Source: M55B112 sp964539395 | GTDB taxonomy: Bacteria; Bacteroidota; Bacteroidia; Bacteroidales; GCA-2748055 | Assembly: GCA_964539395.1 (NCBI GenBank) | Contig: CAZIIU010000018.1 | Span: 4,486 to 68,485, forward strand | Direction of reading: 5' to 3' | DNA length: 64,000 nt | Part shown: positions 1 through 8,771 of the stretch, in pieces | Layout: each line of letters opens with the position of its first letter | Numbering within the stretch: position 1 is the first letter of the stretch | The notes under the pieces: model-generated | What the model was told of the DNA's origin: nothing | Databases searched by the model: none | The model's input: the letters and a program-made list of their open reading frames with translations, nothing else | Made by a program: the position numbers and the translations under genes

Positions 1-819
1 CTTTACCCGACTGATATCCCTTTCGTTGATGAAAGATTTTGCTTTCATCCAGGAGATATCGGGAATACTGGCAATCATAGATTCCATATAGATTTCATCT
101 CCCAAAGCATAATGATGACCTCCCCTTCTGTTACTTTCAATAATAAAATATCCATTCCCCGGACTATATAACACGAGATTTTTCAATACTTCTGTAGCAT
201 TAAGAATATCTGCCAACCGTTGTTTCACCTCCAGTTCATGGATCAGACGGTCATATTGCTCCAGTACCGGATATAAAGCCAGTTCTCTTTTTACTTTTTC
301 CAATCTCAACTTTGCTTTATCACACTCCAACTCTTTCACTATTTTTTTCATCTCAGATTCAAACTGCATCCGTTCGAGTTCAAGTCTTTTCAGGTCATAG
401 GAAGCCTCTTCATTTTTTAATTGTATTTCCAGGTCACGTCGCTTGATATGTGACTGGACATGTTGCTTTTCGGCTTTCGCCTTTGCGTTTTCCAGGGCTT
501 CTTCCTGTTGAATGATATATTTATAGATAGATGACGGGTCAAGAGCTGCCACGGAATCTCCCTTTTCAACCATTGTACCGTACTCTACAATCCCAACGAT
601 CTTAAAGGAGTATCCATAACGGTAATCAACAAGTGGCATAAAGACATAGGAAGCATCTATGGCTTCCAGCTCACCTGGCTCGGTCACTGATTGAATGAAC
701 TCCCCTTTCATAACAGAGTATTTTTCGCCGGAAGAGTGCTTGCATGAAAGGATAGCCAGCAGAAAGAAACAGGCAATCGACGCGCGTTGTAAAATTCGAG
801 TTGCAGGATTATTAATCAT
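1..819 (-). CDS. Lipoprotein HlyD-family efflux adaptor (partial, C-terminus missing)
   Basis: Open from an ATG at 819 to the window edge (273 codons, no stop), so the C-terminus lies to the left. Residues 1-26 form a lipoprotein signal ending in a lipobox, AILSC. A short biotinyl-lipoyl-like beta segment follows, then a long Glu/Lys-rich coiled coil (about residues 90-185) and the start of a beta barrel, the order seen in membrane-fusion adaptors of RND or MacB-type pumps. The start lies 10 bases after the stop of the preceding adaptor gene, so it is third in a tandem set. Such proteins bridge an inner-membrane pump and a TolC-like outer-membrane channel; neither is visible, and they probably lie further left. 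The exported substrate cannot be told. Confidence 0.85.
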   Translation of the reverse strand, partial: MINNPATRILQRASIACFFLLAILSCKHSSGEKYSVMKGEFIQSVTEPGELEAIDASYVFMPLVDYRYGYSFKIVGIVEYGTMVEKGDSVAALDPSSIYKYIIQQEEALENAKAKAEKQHVQSHIKRRDLEIQLKNEEASYDLKRLELERMQFESEMKKIVKELECDKAKLRLEKVKRELALYPVLEQYDRLIHELEVKQRLADILNATEVLKNLVLYSPGNGYFIIESNRRGGHHYALGDEIYMESMIASIPDISWMKAKSFINERDISRVK

Positions 820-829
820 GATCGACGTG

Positions 830-2092
830 TTAGATGTTTGAGATATCGGCAGATGCACCCTCGTCATTTTCTTTATTCTTATTCAGGAATGGATCTGAAA
901 GAGCGATTTCATCATGCTCCTTCAGGCCTTTTTCAATTGAGGCAAAATCAGAATTGTACCTTGCAATTGTAATATTCCGCCGCTTAAATCCTGACCCCGC
1001 CTTAATATATACATACTCATTGATTTCATCCCTGAATACTGCGTCGAGTGGAATTAGCAGAGCATCGGAATATTCGCTGATCTTAATCCTGCAGCTTACC
1101 GTTAGTCCGGGCATAAGACGCTCATCACTCTCGGAAATGGAAATCTTCAAAGGAAATACTTTGATATTCGTTTCCCTGTCCCTATTTTGGGCCAGGTTCG
1201 CCATCCATATGATCTCACCAGAATAGACATGATCCGAGTATGCATCAGGAGCAATGGTTACCGGCAACCCCATAGAAATTTTCAACGCATCAACTTCATT
1301 GATACTAACATCAACTTTCATCTCATCAAGATCAGGGAGAACAATGATTTTTGAGCCTGAATAAGGTTGATCCCCCGCCTGATATTTCTGGCGAGTCATC
1401 CAGTTATCATCAATTATAGCAATACCATTTGCCGGACTTACCAGCACTAATTTATCAATAGTTTCATTTGCTTCCCGGAGTTGTTCATTCATCTGACCAA
1501 TAGTGATATTTTTCTGAAACAGGTCCACCTTATGTATCTCCTTCTTGTTTTCAATTTGTTCCCTGGCTCTTTCCAATGCCAGGCGGGAATTCTCAAGTTT
1601 TAGCTGGATCTCCTTTTTTGTGATTTCAGCTTCATATACAGATTGTTCAAAATTGATCCGTGATATCTCCAGATCGATCCCGGTGATTTTAAAATCGGCC
1701 TCCAAATCTTCAATTTCAGATTGTTGTGTCGCCAGCATCTTGCTCAGTTCCGCTTTTTGGATATCAAGTCGCTGTTCAATATCAATAATCGATTTTCGCA
1801 CTTCGGAGGGATCAAAAATGATCAGGGTATCGCCTTTTTTAACTTCCGACCCATCTTCCACAATGCTGGCAATTTTTAATGCTCCGAAGCGATACGAAAT
1901 TCTGGGGGCATTTACATTAATTGAATTAACAGCCTGTAGTGTCCCTTCTTCCAGTAACTCCTCTATGAAGGTCCCTTTTTCAACTTGCGTCGTCTGAACC
2001 TCCTGTCTGCTATTCCTGTTACATGAAATGAATACCACGAACAGTATTCCGGCTGCATATGCTGGTATGTTGGTGTGCTTTCTATTATGCAT
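830..2092 (-). CDS. Lipoprotein HlyD-family efflux adaptor
   Basis: 420 residues. The signal (residues 1-24) ends in VFISC, a lipobox, so the mature protein should be lipid-anchored. A barrel-sandwich segment (about 40-90), a long coiled-coil hairpin (about 95-210), the second barrel-sandwich half (about 215-260) and a C-terminal beta domain match periplasmic adaptors of RND or ABC efflux systems. It lies between two paralogous adaptors on the same strand, and its own start is 130 bases inside the upstream gene. The start is fixed by the lipoprotein signal, because the next in-frame Met lies well past it. The partner pump and substrate are unknown. Confidence 0.85.
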   Translation of the reverse strand: MHNRKHTNIPAYAAGILFVVFISCNRNSRQEVQTTQVEKGTFIEELLEEGTLQAVNSINVNAPRISYRFGALKIASIVEDGSEVKKGDTLIIFDPSEVRKSIIDIEQRLDIQKAELSKMLATQQSEIEDLEADFKITGIDLEISRINFEQSVYEAEITKKEIQLKLENSRLALERAREQIENKKEIHKVDLFQKNITIGQMNEQLREANETIDKLVLVSPANGIAIIDDNWMTRQKYQAGDQPYSGSKIIVLPDLDEMKVDVSINEVDALKISMGLPVTIAPDAYSDHVYSGEIIWMANLAQNRDRETNIKVFPLKISISESDERLMPGLTVSCRIKISEYSDALLIPLDAVFRDEINEYVYIKAGSGFKRRNITIARYNSDFASIEKGLKEHDEIALSDPFLNKNKENDEGASADISNI

Positions 2093-3423
2093 AGCTGGGG
2101 GATTTTATTCGTATGGATGATGTTTACTGTATCTGTTATAGGCATGTCCTGCCGAATGGTGTCAATGGCATACTCACCAGGAGTCTTTTTACTGACTTTT
2201 TCTTTCATAATTTTTTCAATTGGGGGTTTAGATAATGCGATATAAGAATCTCCTGAAAGCCCTGAAGCTATAATACAATAGGTGCTGAAAGTATTCTCTA
2301 TCTCTACCCGGTTCTTTATGTATTTATTCCCTTTAAGGAGATACACGTATTCATCTCCGTCCTCTTTAAAGAGGGAAATCGAGGGTACGACGATTGTATC
2401 TTTATAATCAGAGATAATGATCTCGCACGTAGCGTTCATCCCGGGAGTCAACAATTTATGACAACTATCAACTTCAATAAGAGCTTCATAGAATCTTACC
2501 TTCGAATCCCTGTTATGCTGTTTGCCTGTCAACATTTTACGTAGAACTTTTCCCGTTGTAAACAGGTTGCCATTTGCCTCAACGCGAATATTTACCTGTT
2601 GTCCCGGTTGAGCCTTTTTGTAATTGGTTTCTGACAATTCTGCCAGAATCTGCATTTTATCCAAGTTGGGTATTTCAGCGATGTTCATATCCCTATAGGT
2701 GGAGGCACCCTCCTCCACTTTACCACCGAGGGTTCCAATTCCAGTTGAAAATCTAAATAACAGGGAGGGATTCTCTGAACGCATAAAAATCCCTGATTCA
2801 GGTGTGGTAACAACCAGCTGATCGAGTTGATCCTGCATCCTCTGCATCATAAGTTCCTGTTGCTTGATCCGGGATTTCATGCTTCGTATTTCAGCTTCAC
2901 CGATGGTTTTCCTTGCAAGGAATTTTTTTTCAAGTTTGGCTTTCCTGATGTTGGCTTTCTGATGTTGGAGAGCAATCAACTTCTGCTGAAGCGGGGGAGC
3001 AAATTTCTTCTGAACGGAATCAAGGCTGGCAATGGATATCTCTATATTATTATTCTCAATTTCAGCCTGAAGCATGGCTAATTGTACCGCGTGATCGGAC
3101 TTAAGTTTTTTAAGCCGGACATCCATGTTTTTCACATTTTCGGCAATGGATTCAAACCGCGATTCGGTTTCGGGATGTTCCAGGATACATACCGTATCTC
3201 CGCCTTCAACATATCTGCCATCTTCCTCTACCCATAAGATAATAGGACCAAATAGTTGCGGAGCTTTAATAAAGGTGGATTTTTCAGCCTTAATGGTTCC
3301 TTTTACACTGATTACTTCAGTGAAATCACCCTTTAAGACATGATAGCATCTTTGCTGTTCATGCTGATAGTTACATGCAGAGACAAGTAACAATAGTATT
3401 AATCCGAACCAGTTGCGTTTCAT
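1963..3423 (-). CDS. Lipoprotein HlyD-family efflux adaptor with overlapping C-terminal extension
   Basis: 486 residues, first of three tandem adaptors. The N-terminus has a lipobox, LVSAC at about residue 16. The body shows the adaptor pattern: first lipoyl-like half, long Lys/Gln-rich coiled coil (about 85-200), second half, then beta-barrel and membrane-proximal segments ending near GDSYIALSKPP. About 85 residues follow that do not look like the family. The last 43 codons run out of frame through the signal peptide of the next gene. Either the normal stop was lost by a small indel or the two genes truly overlap by 130 bases. It likely works with the same unseen pump as its neighbours. Confidence 0.8.
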   Translation of the reverse strand: MKRNWFGLILLLLVSACNYQHEQQRCYHVLKGDFTEVISVKGTIKAEKSTFIKAPQLFGPIILWVEEDGRYVEGGDTVCILEHPETESRFESIAENVKNMDVRLKKLKSDHAVQLAMLQAEIENNNIEISIASLDSVQKKFAPPLQQKLIALQHQKANIRKAKLEKKFLARKTIGEAEIRSMKSRIKQQELMMQRMQDQLDQLVVTTPESGIFMRSENPSLLFRFSTGIGTLGGKVEEGASTYRDMNIAEIPNLDKMQILAELSETNYKKAQPGQQVNIRVEANGNLFTTGKVLRKMLTGKQHNRDSKVRFYEALIEVDSCHKLLTPGMNATCEIIISDYKDTIVVPSISLFKEDGDEYVYLLKGNKYIKNRVEIENTFSTYCIIASGLSGDSYIALSKPPIEKIMKEKVSKKTPGEYAIDTIRQDMPITDTVNIIHTNKIPQLCIIESTPTYQHMQPEYCSWYSFHVTGIADRRFRRRKLKKGPS

Positions 3424-4485
3424 TTGTTGGGGTCAACAGGTTCTTAAATATAAAATACCTACGGAATTACTATTTTTCCATCAACACATACGCCGGAAAA
3501 CATACAACGGGTTGAATTACAAAACCGGCTTCAGGTTTTTCACTTCCCTTCTTTTATATAATAAGAACTATTGTATACAAAACTAAAAAATAATCAGATT
3601 AGTATGTATCTAACCTGAATTATTCATGCATTTAGTTTTGTACAGTTACAACTTACAAGACCTGCTGATGTAGTAGCCTGCTTCAAATGGATTGTAAGGA
3701 AACAGATGTGCAAAAACAGATGCACTCTAATAAATTTTAGCAAAAAAGATTTTTTTACAGAAATATTTTTAATTTGCTATTATTCTGAACATTACATTCT
3801 TTTTGCCAAAATTTATGAATCATTCAGGCTAAGAAAAAAAGATCTTATTTTGAATGAGCCATGGTTAAAACAGCAAATCCATTTCAAACTATTTTTTTAG
3901 CCACCTGTCAATCCAGTTAAAAGCTTCGTGCTGCATTTCCTTCTTAAATTTATGTTCGCCATGATCATGAAAAGCAAAGATGCCAGGTAATGATACCTTC
4001 ACACCGGCGGATTATAACAAAACAACTTCCACAGGCGGACCATAGGGAATGCTCCAGTTAAATTCTTCAATATGCAGATCATCGTATAGATACTGCTTTT
4101 TCAGGGTAACTACAGAAAGATCACCGGTATCAGGAACAGATCATAGTGAATAAGCAACATCAACTTGGTGAAATGAGGTCTTAACAATTTTTGATTGGCC
4201 ATTTTATTTTTTCTTCGTATTTTTCATCCTGAAAGTGATATCTTTTTATTCGTTTTTTTTGTTGCAACACCTTAAATATGAACAGAATTCATCTCCTCTT
4301 TTAATTATTTATTTGCGTTTTTAAGTTAAATACCTTTCCTTATGAACCCCTCATCATTGGATATTGATCTTTGGCCTCGACGAGCAGCATTAAAAACACT
4401 TTTTTCTGGTGGCAACAGGTCACGTGTAGTTAAAACGATTATTATAGTATTATATATTAAGTAGTTAAATAAAGAATTAATACAA
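3424..4485. other. AT-rich intergenic region with one gene remnant
   Basis: Just over 1 kb separates the adaptor genes from apgM. It is strongly AT-rich with many stops in all frames. The only recognisable content is the decayed hydrolase C-terminus at 3889-4140 on the minus strand. A 64-codon plus-strand reading frame at 3706-3900 has no family resemblance and partly overlaps the remnant on the other strand. No tRNA, repeat or clear terminator was seen. Confidence 0.6.
3889..4140 (-). pseudogene. Remnant of an alpha/beta-hydrolase-like protein C-terminus
   Basis: Read on the minus strand this gives 84 codons ending at TAG (3891-3889), with one in-frame TAA at 4014-4012 and a TGA just before the stretch (4143-4141). 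The translation looks like real protein: an acidic segment with FNWSIPYGPPVEVVLL, then after the stop LPGIFAFHDHGEH and a helix ending EAFNWIDRWLKK. This resembles the C-terminal end of a hydrolase or esterase, where HDHGEH could hold the catalytic histidine. There is no N-terminal part and no start. I infer a decayed gene; the family is uncertain. Confidence 0.5.
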
Positions 4486-5709
4486 ATGAAATACATTATT
4501 ATCCTTGCTGACGGGGTTGCCGATAATCCAATAAAAAAGTTGAACAATAAAACGCCATTGATGGCTGCTCATAAGCCTAATATTGATGCACTTTGTGCGA
4601 AAAGTCGTTGCGGAAAACTGATTACGGTTCCTCAGGATATGCCCCCCGGAAGCGAAATTGCCAATATGGCCGTGCTAGGTTACGATGTTAAAGATGTTTA
4701 TAATGGCAGAGGAGTTCTTGAGGCTGCAAGTATGGGGATTGAACTTAGTCCCGACGATTTAGCCATGCGTTGTAATTTAATTTGTCTTGAGGACGGGAAA
4801 ATTAAAAACCATTCAGCGGGGAACATATCGTCTCCGGAAGCAAAAGTTTTGATTGATGATTTAAATAAAGAGTTTGGCACTGAAACGGTAAAGTTCTTCC
4901 CCGGAGTGAGTTATCGTCATGTACTCACCATAAAAGGTGGATACAATGATATTTCTTGTACTCCGCCTCATGACGTTCCCGGAACTCCATTTAAGGAAGT
5001 TTTGGTTAAAGCTACTTCAAAACAGGGTGGTCAGACTGCATTGATGTTGAATGATCTGATAACTCAGTCCCAAAAATTCTTAGCGAACCACCCTGTTAAT
5101 CTAAAACGGATTTCAGAAGGCAAAGACCCCGCAAATTCAGTCTGGTTGTGGTCTGCCGGATACAAGCCTCAGATGAAAACTTTTAAAGAGCTATACGGGT
5201 TAACGGGGGCTATGATTTCAGCAGTTGATTTGCTGTACGGCATCGGGAAATATGCCGGCTTCAAAGCGGTTCATGTTAATGGCTCAACAGGATTATTCGA
5301 TACTAACTATGAAGGAAAAGCACAGGCTGCTGTTAAGGCATTAGAAGAAGTTGACCTGGTTTACCTCCATATCGAAGCCAGCGATGAGGCCGGTCATGAG
5401 GGTAATATTGAATTGAAAATTAAAACCATAGAGTATCTCGACCAGCGTGTTGTGAAATATATTATGGAGCAAACAGCTAAAATGAATGAGGAGGTATCCA
5501 TTGCTATCCTGCCAGACCATCCAACACCCTGTGAGACCAGAACTCATAATCACGATGCTGTTCCATTTATGATCTACAATCCGGGACTTTCAGCAGATGA
5601 TGTCGTAACGTACGATGAGTTTTCAGTGGAAAAAGGTTATTATGGAACCCTTGAGGGTAATGAGTTTATTAAAACTTTTATTGGCAGGAAATATCGATCA
5701 CGGATATGA
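4486..5709 (+). CDS. apgM: Cofactor-independent phosphoglycerate mutase, archaeal (ApgM) type
   Basis: 407 residues, usual length for the ApgM branch of the alkaline phosphatase superfamily. It interconverts 3- and 2-phosphoglycerate in the cytosol without 2,3-bisphosphoglycerate, using two metal ions and a phosphoserine. Visible signatures are the N-terminal metal-binding ADGVADNP, the catalytic-serine segment PGSEIANMAVLGYD (about residues 46-59), HIEASDEAGHEGN near 303 and the metal-binding LPDHPTPCETRTHNHD near 345. The ATG gives a natural N-terminus (MKYIIILADG). It stands alone after a long intergenic stretch. Many Bacteroidota carry this form beside or instead of GpmI; which is the main glycolytic enzyme here cannot be told. 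Confidence 0.93.
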   Translation: MKYIIILADGVADNPIKKLNNKTPLMAAHKPNIDALCAKSRCGKLITVPQDMPPGSEIANMAVLGYDVKDVYNGRGVLEAASMGIELSPDDLAMRCNLICLEDGKIKNHSAGNISSPEAKVLIDDLNKEFGTETVKFFPGVSYRHVLTIKGGYNDISCTPPHDVPGTPFKEVLVKATSKQGGQTALMLNDLITQSQKFLANHPVNLKRISEGKDPANSVWLWSAGYKPQMKTFKELYGLTGAMISAVDLLYGIGKYAGFKAVHVNGSTGLFDTNYEGKAQAAVKALEEVDLVYLHIEASDEAGHEGNIELKIKTIEYLDQRVVKYIMEQTAKMNEEVSIAILPDHPTPCETRTHNHDAVPFMIYNPGLSADDVVTYDEFSVEKGYYGTLEGNEFIKTFIGRKYRSRI

Positions 5710-6119
5710 TCCGCCGTTACAGAGAATGGAAAATGACAGGTTGACCAAATCATATTCCCCCACACGAAAAGGAAAATCCCCCGGACTTACCTGAAGGGAA
5801 GGCATTTAAGACAATATATTAGTCGGTAAAAATAAATGTCGGATAAATATTTTATTGCCATTTTAGCGAGTAATAAACAATAAATCCTGCCACAAATAAT
5901 ACAATGAAAAACAACTTTTACCATCTACTGATTGGGTTGTTGGTGTTTTCTGGGATCGAGGGATTCAACCGGGCTACAGACAATAATAACTAAATTTAAC
6001 TTTTATTTTAGAAAAAAAATGTCTGTGACCAGAAGAAGTTGCTATATCTTTACCTTAGAGAGGATCGTTTAGATCTTCCTCTGCATGTGCTAATTATAAA
6101 AACAATTAATAATCCGGGT
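5710..6119. other. Intergenic region between apgM and the metallophosphoesterase
   Basis: About 410 bases, AT-rich. It contains one short reading frame with a signal-peptide-like start (5904-5993) and nothing else recognisable. No hairpin terminator after apgM and no clean TAnnTTTG promoter was found. Confidence 0.5.
5904..5993 (+). CDS. Possible 29-residue signal-peptide-like small ORF
   Basis: ATG at 5904 opens 29 codons to TAA at 5991-5993. The start (MKNN, then a hydrophobic LLIGLLVFSG stretch) has the charge and hydrophobic pattern of a signal peptide and is followed by a short polar tail. It could be a truncated fossil of an exported protein or chance. No homologue is recognised. Confidence 0.2.
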   Translation: MKNNFYHLLIGLLVFSGIEGFNRATDNNN

Positions 6120-7697
6120 ATGAATAATCGCATAACTATCATTCTCATTCAGTTATATATTATAACTGCTACAAGTCTGGCACAAACCCAGGTAACCGGT
6201 TTCGTTTATGAAGATCTGAACGGGAACAACAGGTTCGACAGAAAAGAAAAGGGGATTGCCAATGTACCTGTTTCGAACGGCAAAGAGGTTATTTCTACTG
6301 ATGAAAAAGGGAGGTATACACTCCCTGTAATGAATGACAATATCGTTTTTGTTATCAAACCAAGCGGCTATAAAACCCCGGTGAATGAATATAACATACC
6401 GCAGTTTTATTACATCCACAAACCCGCTGGCTCACCGGAGCTTCAATTTGCCGGTACTACTCCTACCGGCCCCCTCCCCAAATATGTGAATTTTGGACTG
6501 ATACCACAAAACGAATCCGATACATTCAGCATACTAGTTTTTGGCGATCCACAGCCGTATACTGAGGAGGAGGTTAACTATTTCCACCGTGCAGTTGCCT
6601 CCGAGCTTAAAAATGTGCCAAACGTTGCTTTTGGTATTTCACTGGGCGACCTGGTTGGTGATAATCTGGACTTGTTGCACCCCTACAAGGAGGCGATCAG
6701 GAAAGTGGGAATACCCTGGCACAATGTGTTGGGAAATCATGATATTAATTTTGATGTGAAACACGACACGCTGTCCGATGAAACATTTGAAACCCATTTC
6801 GGTCCGGCAACCTACTCCTTTAACCACGGCAAAGTACATTTCATCATCATAGATGATATTCTATATCCCGATCCCAGGGATGGTGATGGCTACTGGGGAG
6901 GATTACGAGAGGATCAGTTCACCTTTATTGAAAATGATCTGAAATTCGTCAGCAAAGATTTCCTGGTGGTACTGGCCTTTCACATTCTTATTAACAAAGA
7001 GGGTAAGTCAGGACCTTTTAACCCCGAACACCGAAACCGCATCTTCGATCTGATGAAAGAATACCCTCATACCCTGTCTTTATCTGCGCACACCCACCGG
7101 CAAAACCAGATATTCTTCGGACCGGAGTACGGCTGGCATCGAGACGGTGCGCATCACCATTACAATGTCGGAACAACCTCGGGCGACTGGTACAGCGGAA
7201 AGTTGAACGAAAAGGGAATACCTATCTCAATGATGAGGGATGGAACGCCGAAAGGATACGCTTACATCAACTTCGACAAGAACCAATATACCTTCGATTA
7301 TAAGGTATTCGACAAGGAACCAGAATACAGAATGGCAGTCTTCACACCCAAAGTAGTGCTGCAGAATGCCTGGGCAAGCGCCAGGATCATAGTCAATTAT
7401 TTTTCCGGTGGAGAGCGGGATTCCATATTCTACAGGATTGATGATGGTGAATGGAAACCAATGAATCACGAGCCCGTTCACGACCCCTTCTTCGTCCGCG
7501 AAGTTGTCGATTGGGACTTCACTGAAGAACTGTTCCCAGGCCGCAGACCTTCCAATCCCGCAGAAAGTTCTCATACCTGGACCGGCTTCCTGCCCACCGA
7601 TCTGAAAGCCGGTGAACACACCGTCTACATCAGGGTACATGATATGTTCGGACGGGTGTTCACCGCTGAACGCAGATTTACCATTGTAGCACGATAA
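6120..7697 (+). CDS. Exported calcineurin-like phosphoesterase with N- and C-terminal Metallophos domains
   Basis: 525 residues from the ATG at 6120. A longer frame from 6039 exists, but its first 27 residues are unlike a signal, whereas MNNRITIILIQLYIITATSLAQ is a good Sec signal. Domain order: an N-terminal SdrB-like beta domain (VYEDLNGNNRFDRKEKGIANV, about 28-110), the metallophosphatase core with FGDPQPY, SLGDLVGDNLD, NVLGNHDINFD and a late SAHTHRQ (about 150-350), then a C-terminal beta domain (about 380-520). Asp, Asn and His metal ligands are all present. It should act outside the inner membrane on a phosphoester, possibly a nucleotide or glycerophosphodiester, but the substrate is not shown. 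No operon partner. Confidence 0.88.
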   Translation: MNNRITIILIQLYIITATSLAQTQVTGFVYEDLNGNNRFDRKEKGIANVPVSNGKEVISTDEKGRYTLPVMNDNIVFVIKPSGYKTPVNEYNIPQFYYIHKPAGSPELQFAGTTPTGPLPKYVNFGLIPQNESDTFSILVFGDPQPYTEEEVNYFHRAVASELKNVPNVAFGISLGDLVGDNLDLLHPYKEAIRKVGIPWHNVLGNHDINFDVKHDTLSDETFETHFGPATYSFNHGKVHFIIIDDILYPDPRDGDGYWGGLREDQFTFIENDLKFVSKDFLVVLAFHILINKEGKSGPFNPEHRNRIFDLMKEYPHTLSLSAHTHRQNQIFFGPEYGWHRDGAHHHYNVGTTSGDWYSGKLNEKGIPISMMRDGTPKGYAYINFDKNQYTFDYKVFDKEPEYRMAVFTPKVVLQNAWASARIIVNYFSGGERDSIFYRIDDGEWKPMNHEPVHDPFFVREVVDWDFTEELFPGRRPSNPAESSHTWTGFLPTDLKAGEHTVYIRVHDMFGRVFTAERRFTIVAR

Positions 7698-7804
7698 GAG
7701 GTCGCATTACTACATATCGTGGTCAAACTAGTTTATCCAAAAAAAGAAGTAGAACCTGCCCATTGTTCAACTTCCTGATTTCTGTATATCAACCTGAAAT
7801 ACAC

Positions 7805-8338
7805 CTATAGGTGCTCTATCTTCTTCAAAAATGTATTATATATATCAACAATTTCACCTTTGAAGTTATTGTCGTTTAAATGCGTATTCATAAATGCATC
7901 GGGGTCATCTCTTTTGCCCTCGGGCATCACAAGCCCTATTGGAAAGGCCTCACAATGCTCGCATTTATCACCCATCATATTTTGAACCTCCTTAAAAACA
8001 AGCCCATGGCCGAATTTGTTATCCCTGTCCTTAAAAGTACTACCGCAAGAAGTAACAAAAACCAGCTTACTGATTTTGTCAGAATACCTGTATAAGAAAT
8101 TCCTGAGTGGCACAATCAGTTTTCCCATCCATATCGGACCGCAGAGTATAATCCGGTCGTACTCCTCAACGCGTGAATTTAGTTTTCGATTACCTAAATT
8201 CAAACCCATCATCATTAAAAGTCGGCTGTTTAGACGTGGCTTGATCTGATCAATGTTGCAGAACAAATCACCTGCAATTTTCTCTGCCAGGTATCTGTTG
8301 CTTCCTGCTTTCGAGTAATATACTACCAATGATGTCAT
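7805..8338 (-). CDS. Flavodoxin-family protein
   Basis: 177 residues. The start, SLVVYYSKAGSNRYLAEKIA, is the FMN phosphate-binding loop of flavodoxins ([ST]xTGNT-like, here SKAGSN). A central ILCGPIWMGKLIVPLRNFL segment and VFVTSCGSTF form the isoalloxazine side, as in flavodoxin domains of the HemG/WrbA-like group. It is a stand-alone soluble protein likely acting as an FMN electron carrier or small reductase. No neighbour suggests a partner. The end of the metallophosphoesterase gene converges on it with about 107 bases between. Confidence 0.75.
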   Translation of the reverse strand: MTSLVVYYSKAGSNRYLAEKIAGDLFCNIDQIKPRLNSRLLMMMGLNLGNRKLNSRVEEYDRIILCGPIWMGKLIVPLRNFLYRYSDKISKLVFVTSCGSTFKDRDNKFGHGLVFKEVQNMMGDKCEHCEAFPIGLVMPEGKRDDPDAFMNTHLNDNNFKGEIVDIYNTFLKKIEHL

Positions 8339-8771
8339 CAGCTTATTTAGTTATTATTATTAGACCCGTATTATTATCTCCTCTACACATTTACTGCGGA
8401 AAGAGTAAGTAATTGTAATAAACAACCTAAACTAAAATACAAGGTAAAAATGGATATAACCATTTTTATTTTCGTTTTTCGTGTTGCATTTACAAAATAA
8501 GCAAACTTTTTGTTTCACCTTCATCCCTTCTACAAAAGTAAGGGAGAATAAATCTGTTTTATAGGTGAGCATAACCCAGCTATTGGCATTTTGATGCAAG
8601 TACTTATTAATATTGAAAGAAACGGTGATATGAGCCTGGTTTTCATCAAGCAGGGTAAAAAAGTATATGTTTTATTTTACGGCTAATTGCAACCAAATAT
8701 TCCTTTTAATTTATATTTTTTTAAGGCATCTTTGTTTGATTTTTTCGTAAAACACCTTTAATTTTTCTGAA
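8339..8771. other. Intergenic region between the flavodoxin gene and carB
   Basis: 433 bases lying between divergent genes. CATCTTTG at 8727-8734 is one mismatch from the Bacteroidota -7 element TAnnTTTG and could serve carB, but no well-spaced -33 TTG was found. On the minus strand an open stretch runs from about 8675 to 8437 without a convincing start; it contains a Cys pair (CLFCKC) but no known family. No riboswitch was recognised. Confidence 0.4.

Noticed and set aside
3706..3900. 64-codon plus-strand frame
   Set aside because: Very AT-rich, Lys/Phe-rich, no family match, and it overlaps the end of a better supported remnant on the other strand.
8437..8675. Minus-strand open stretch upstream of carB with CLFCKC
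   Set aside because: No start codon in a sensible place, no known family, ends by chance; too weak to call a gene.
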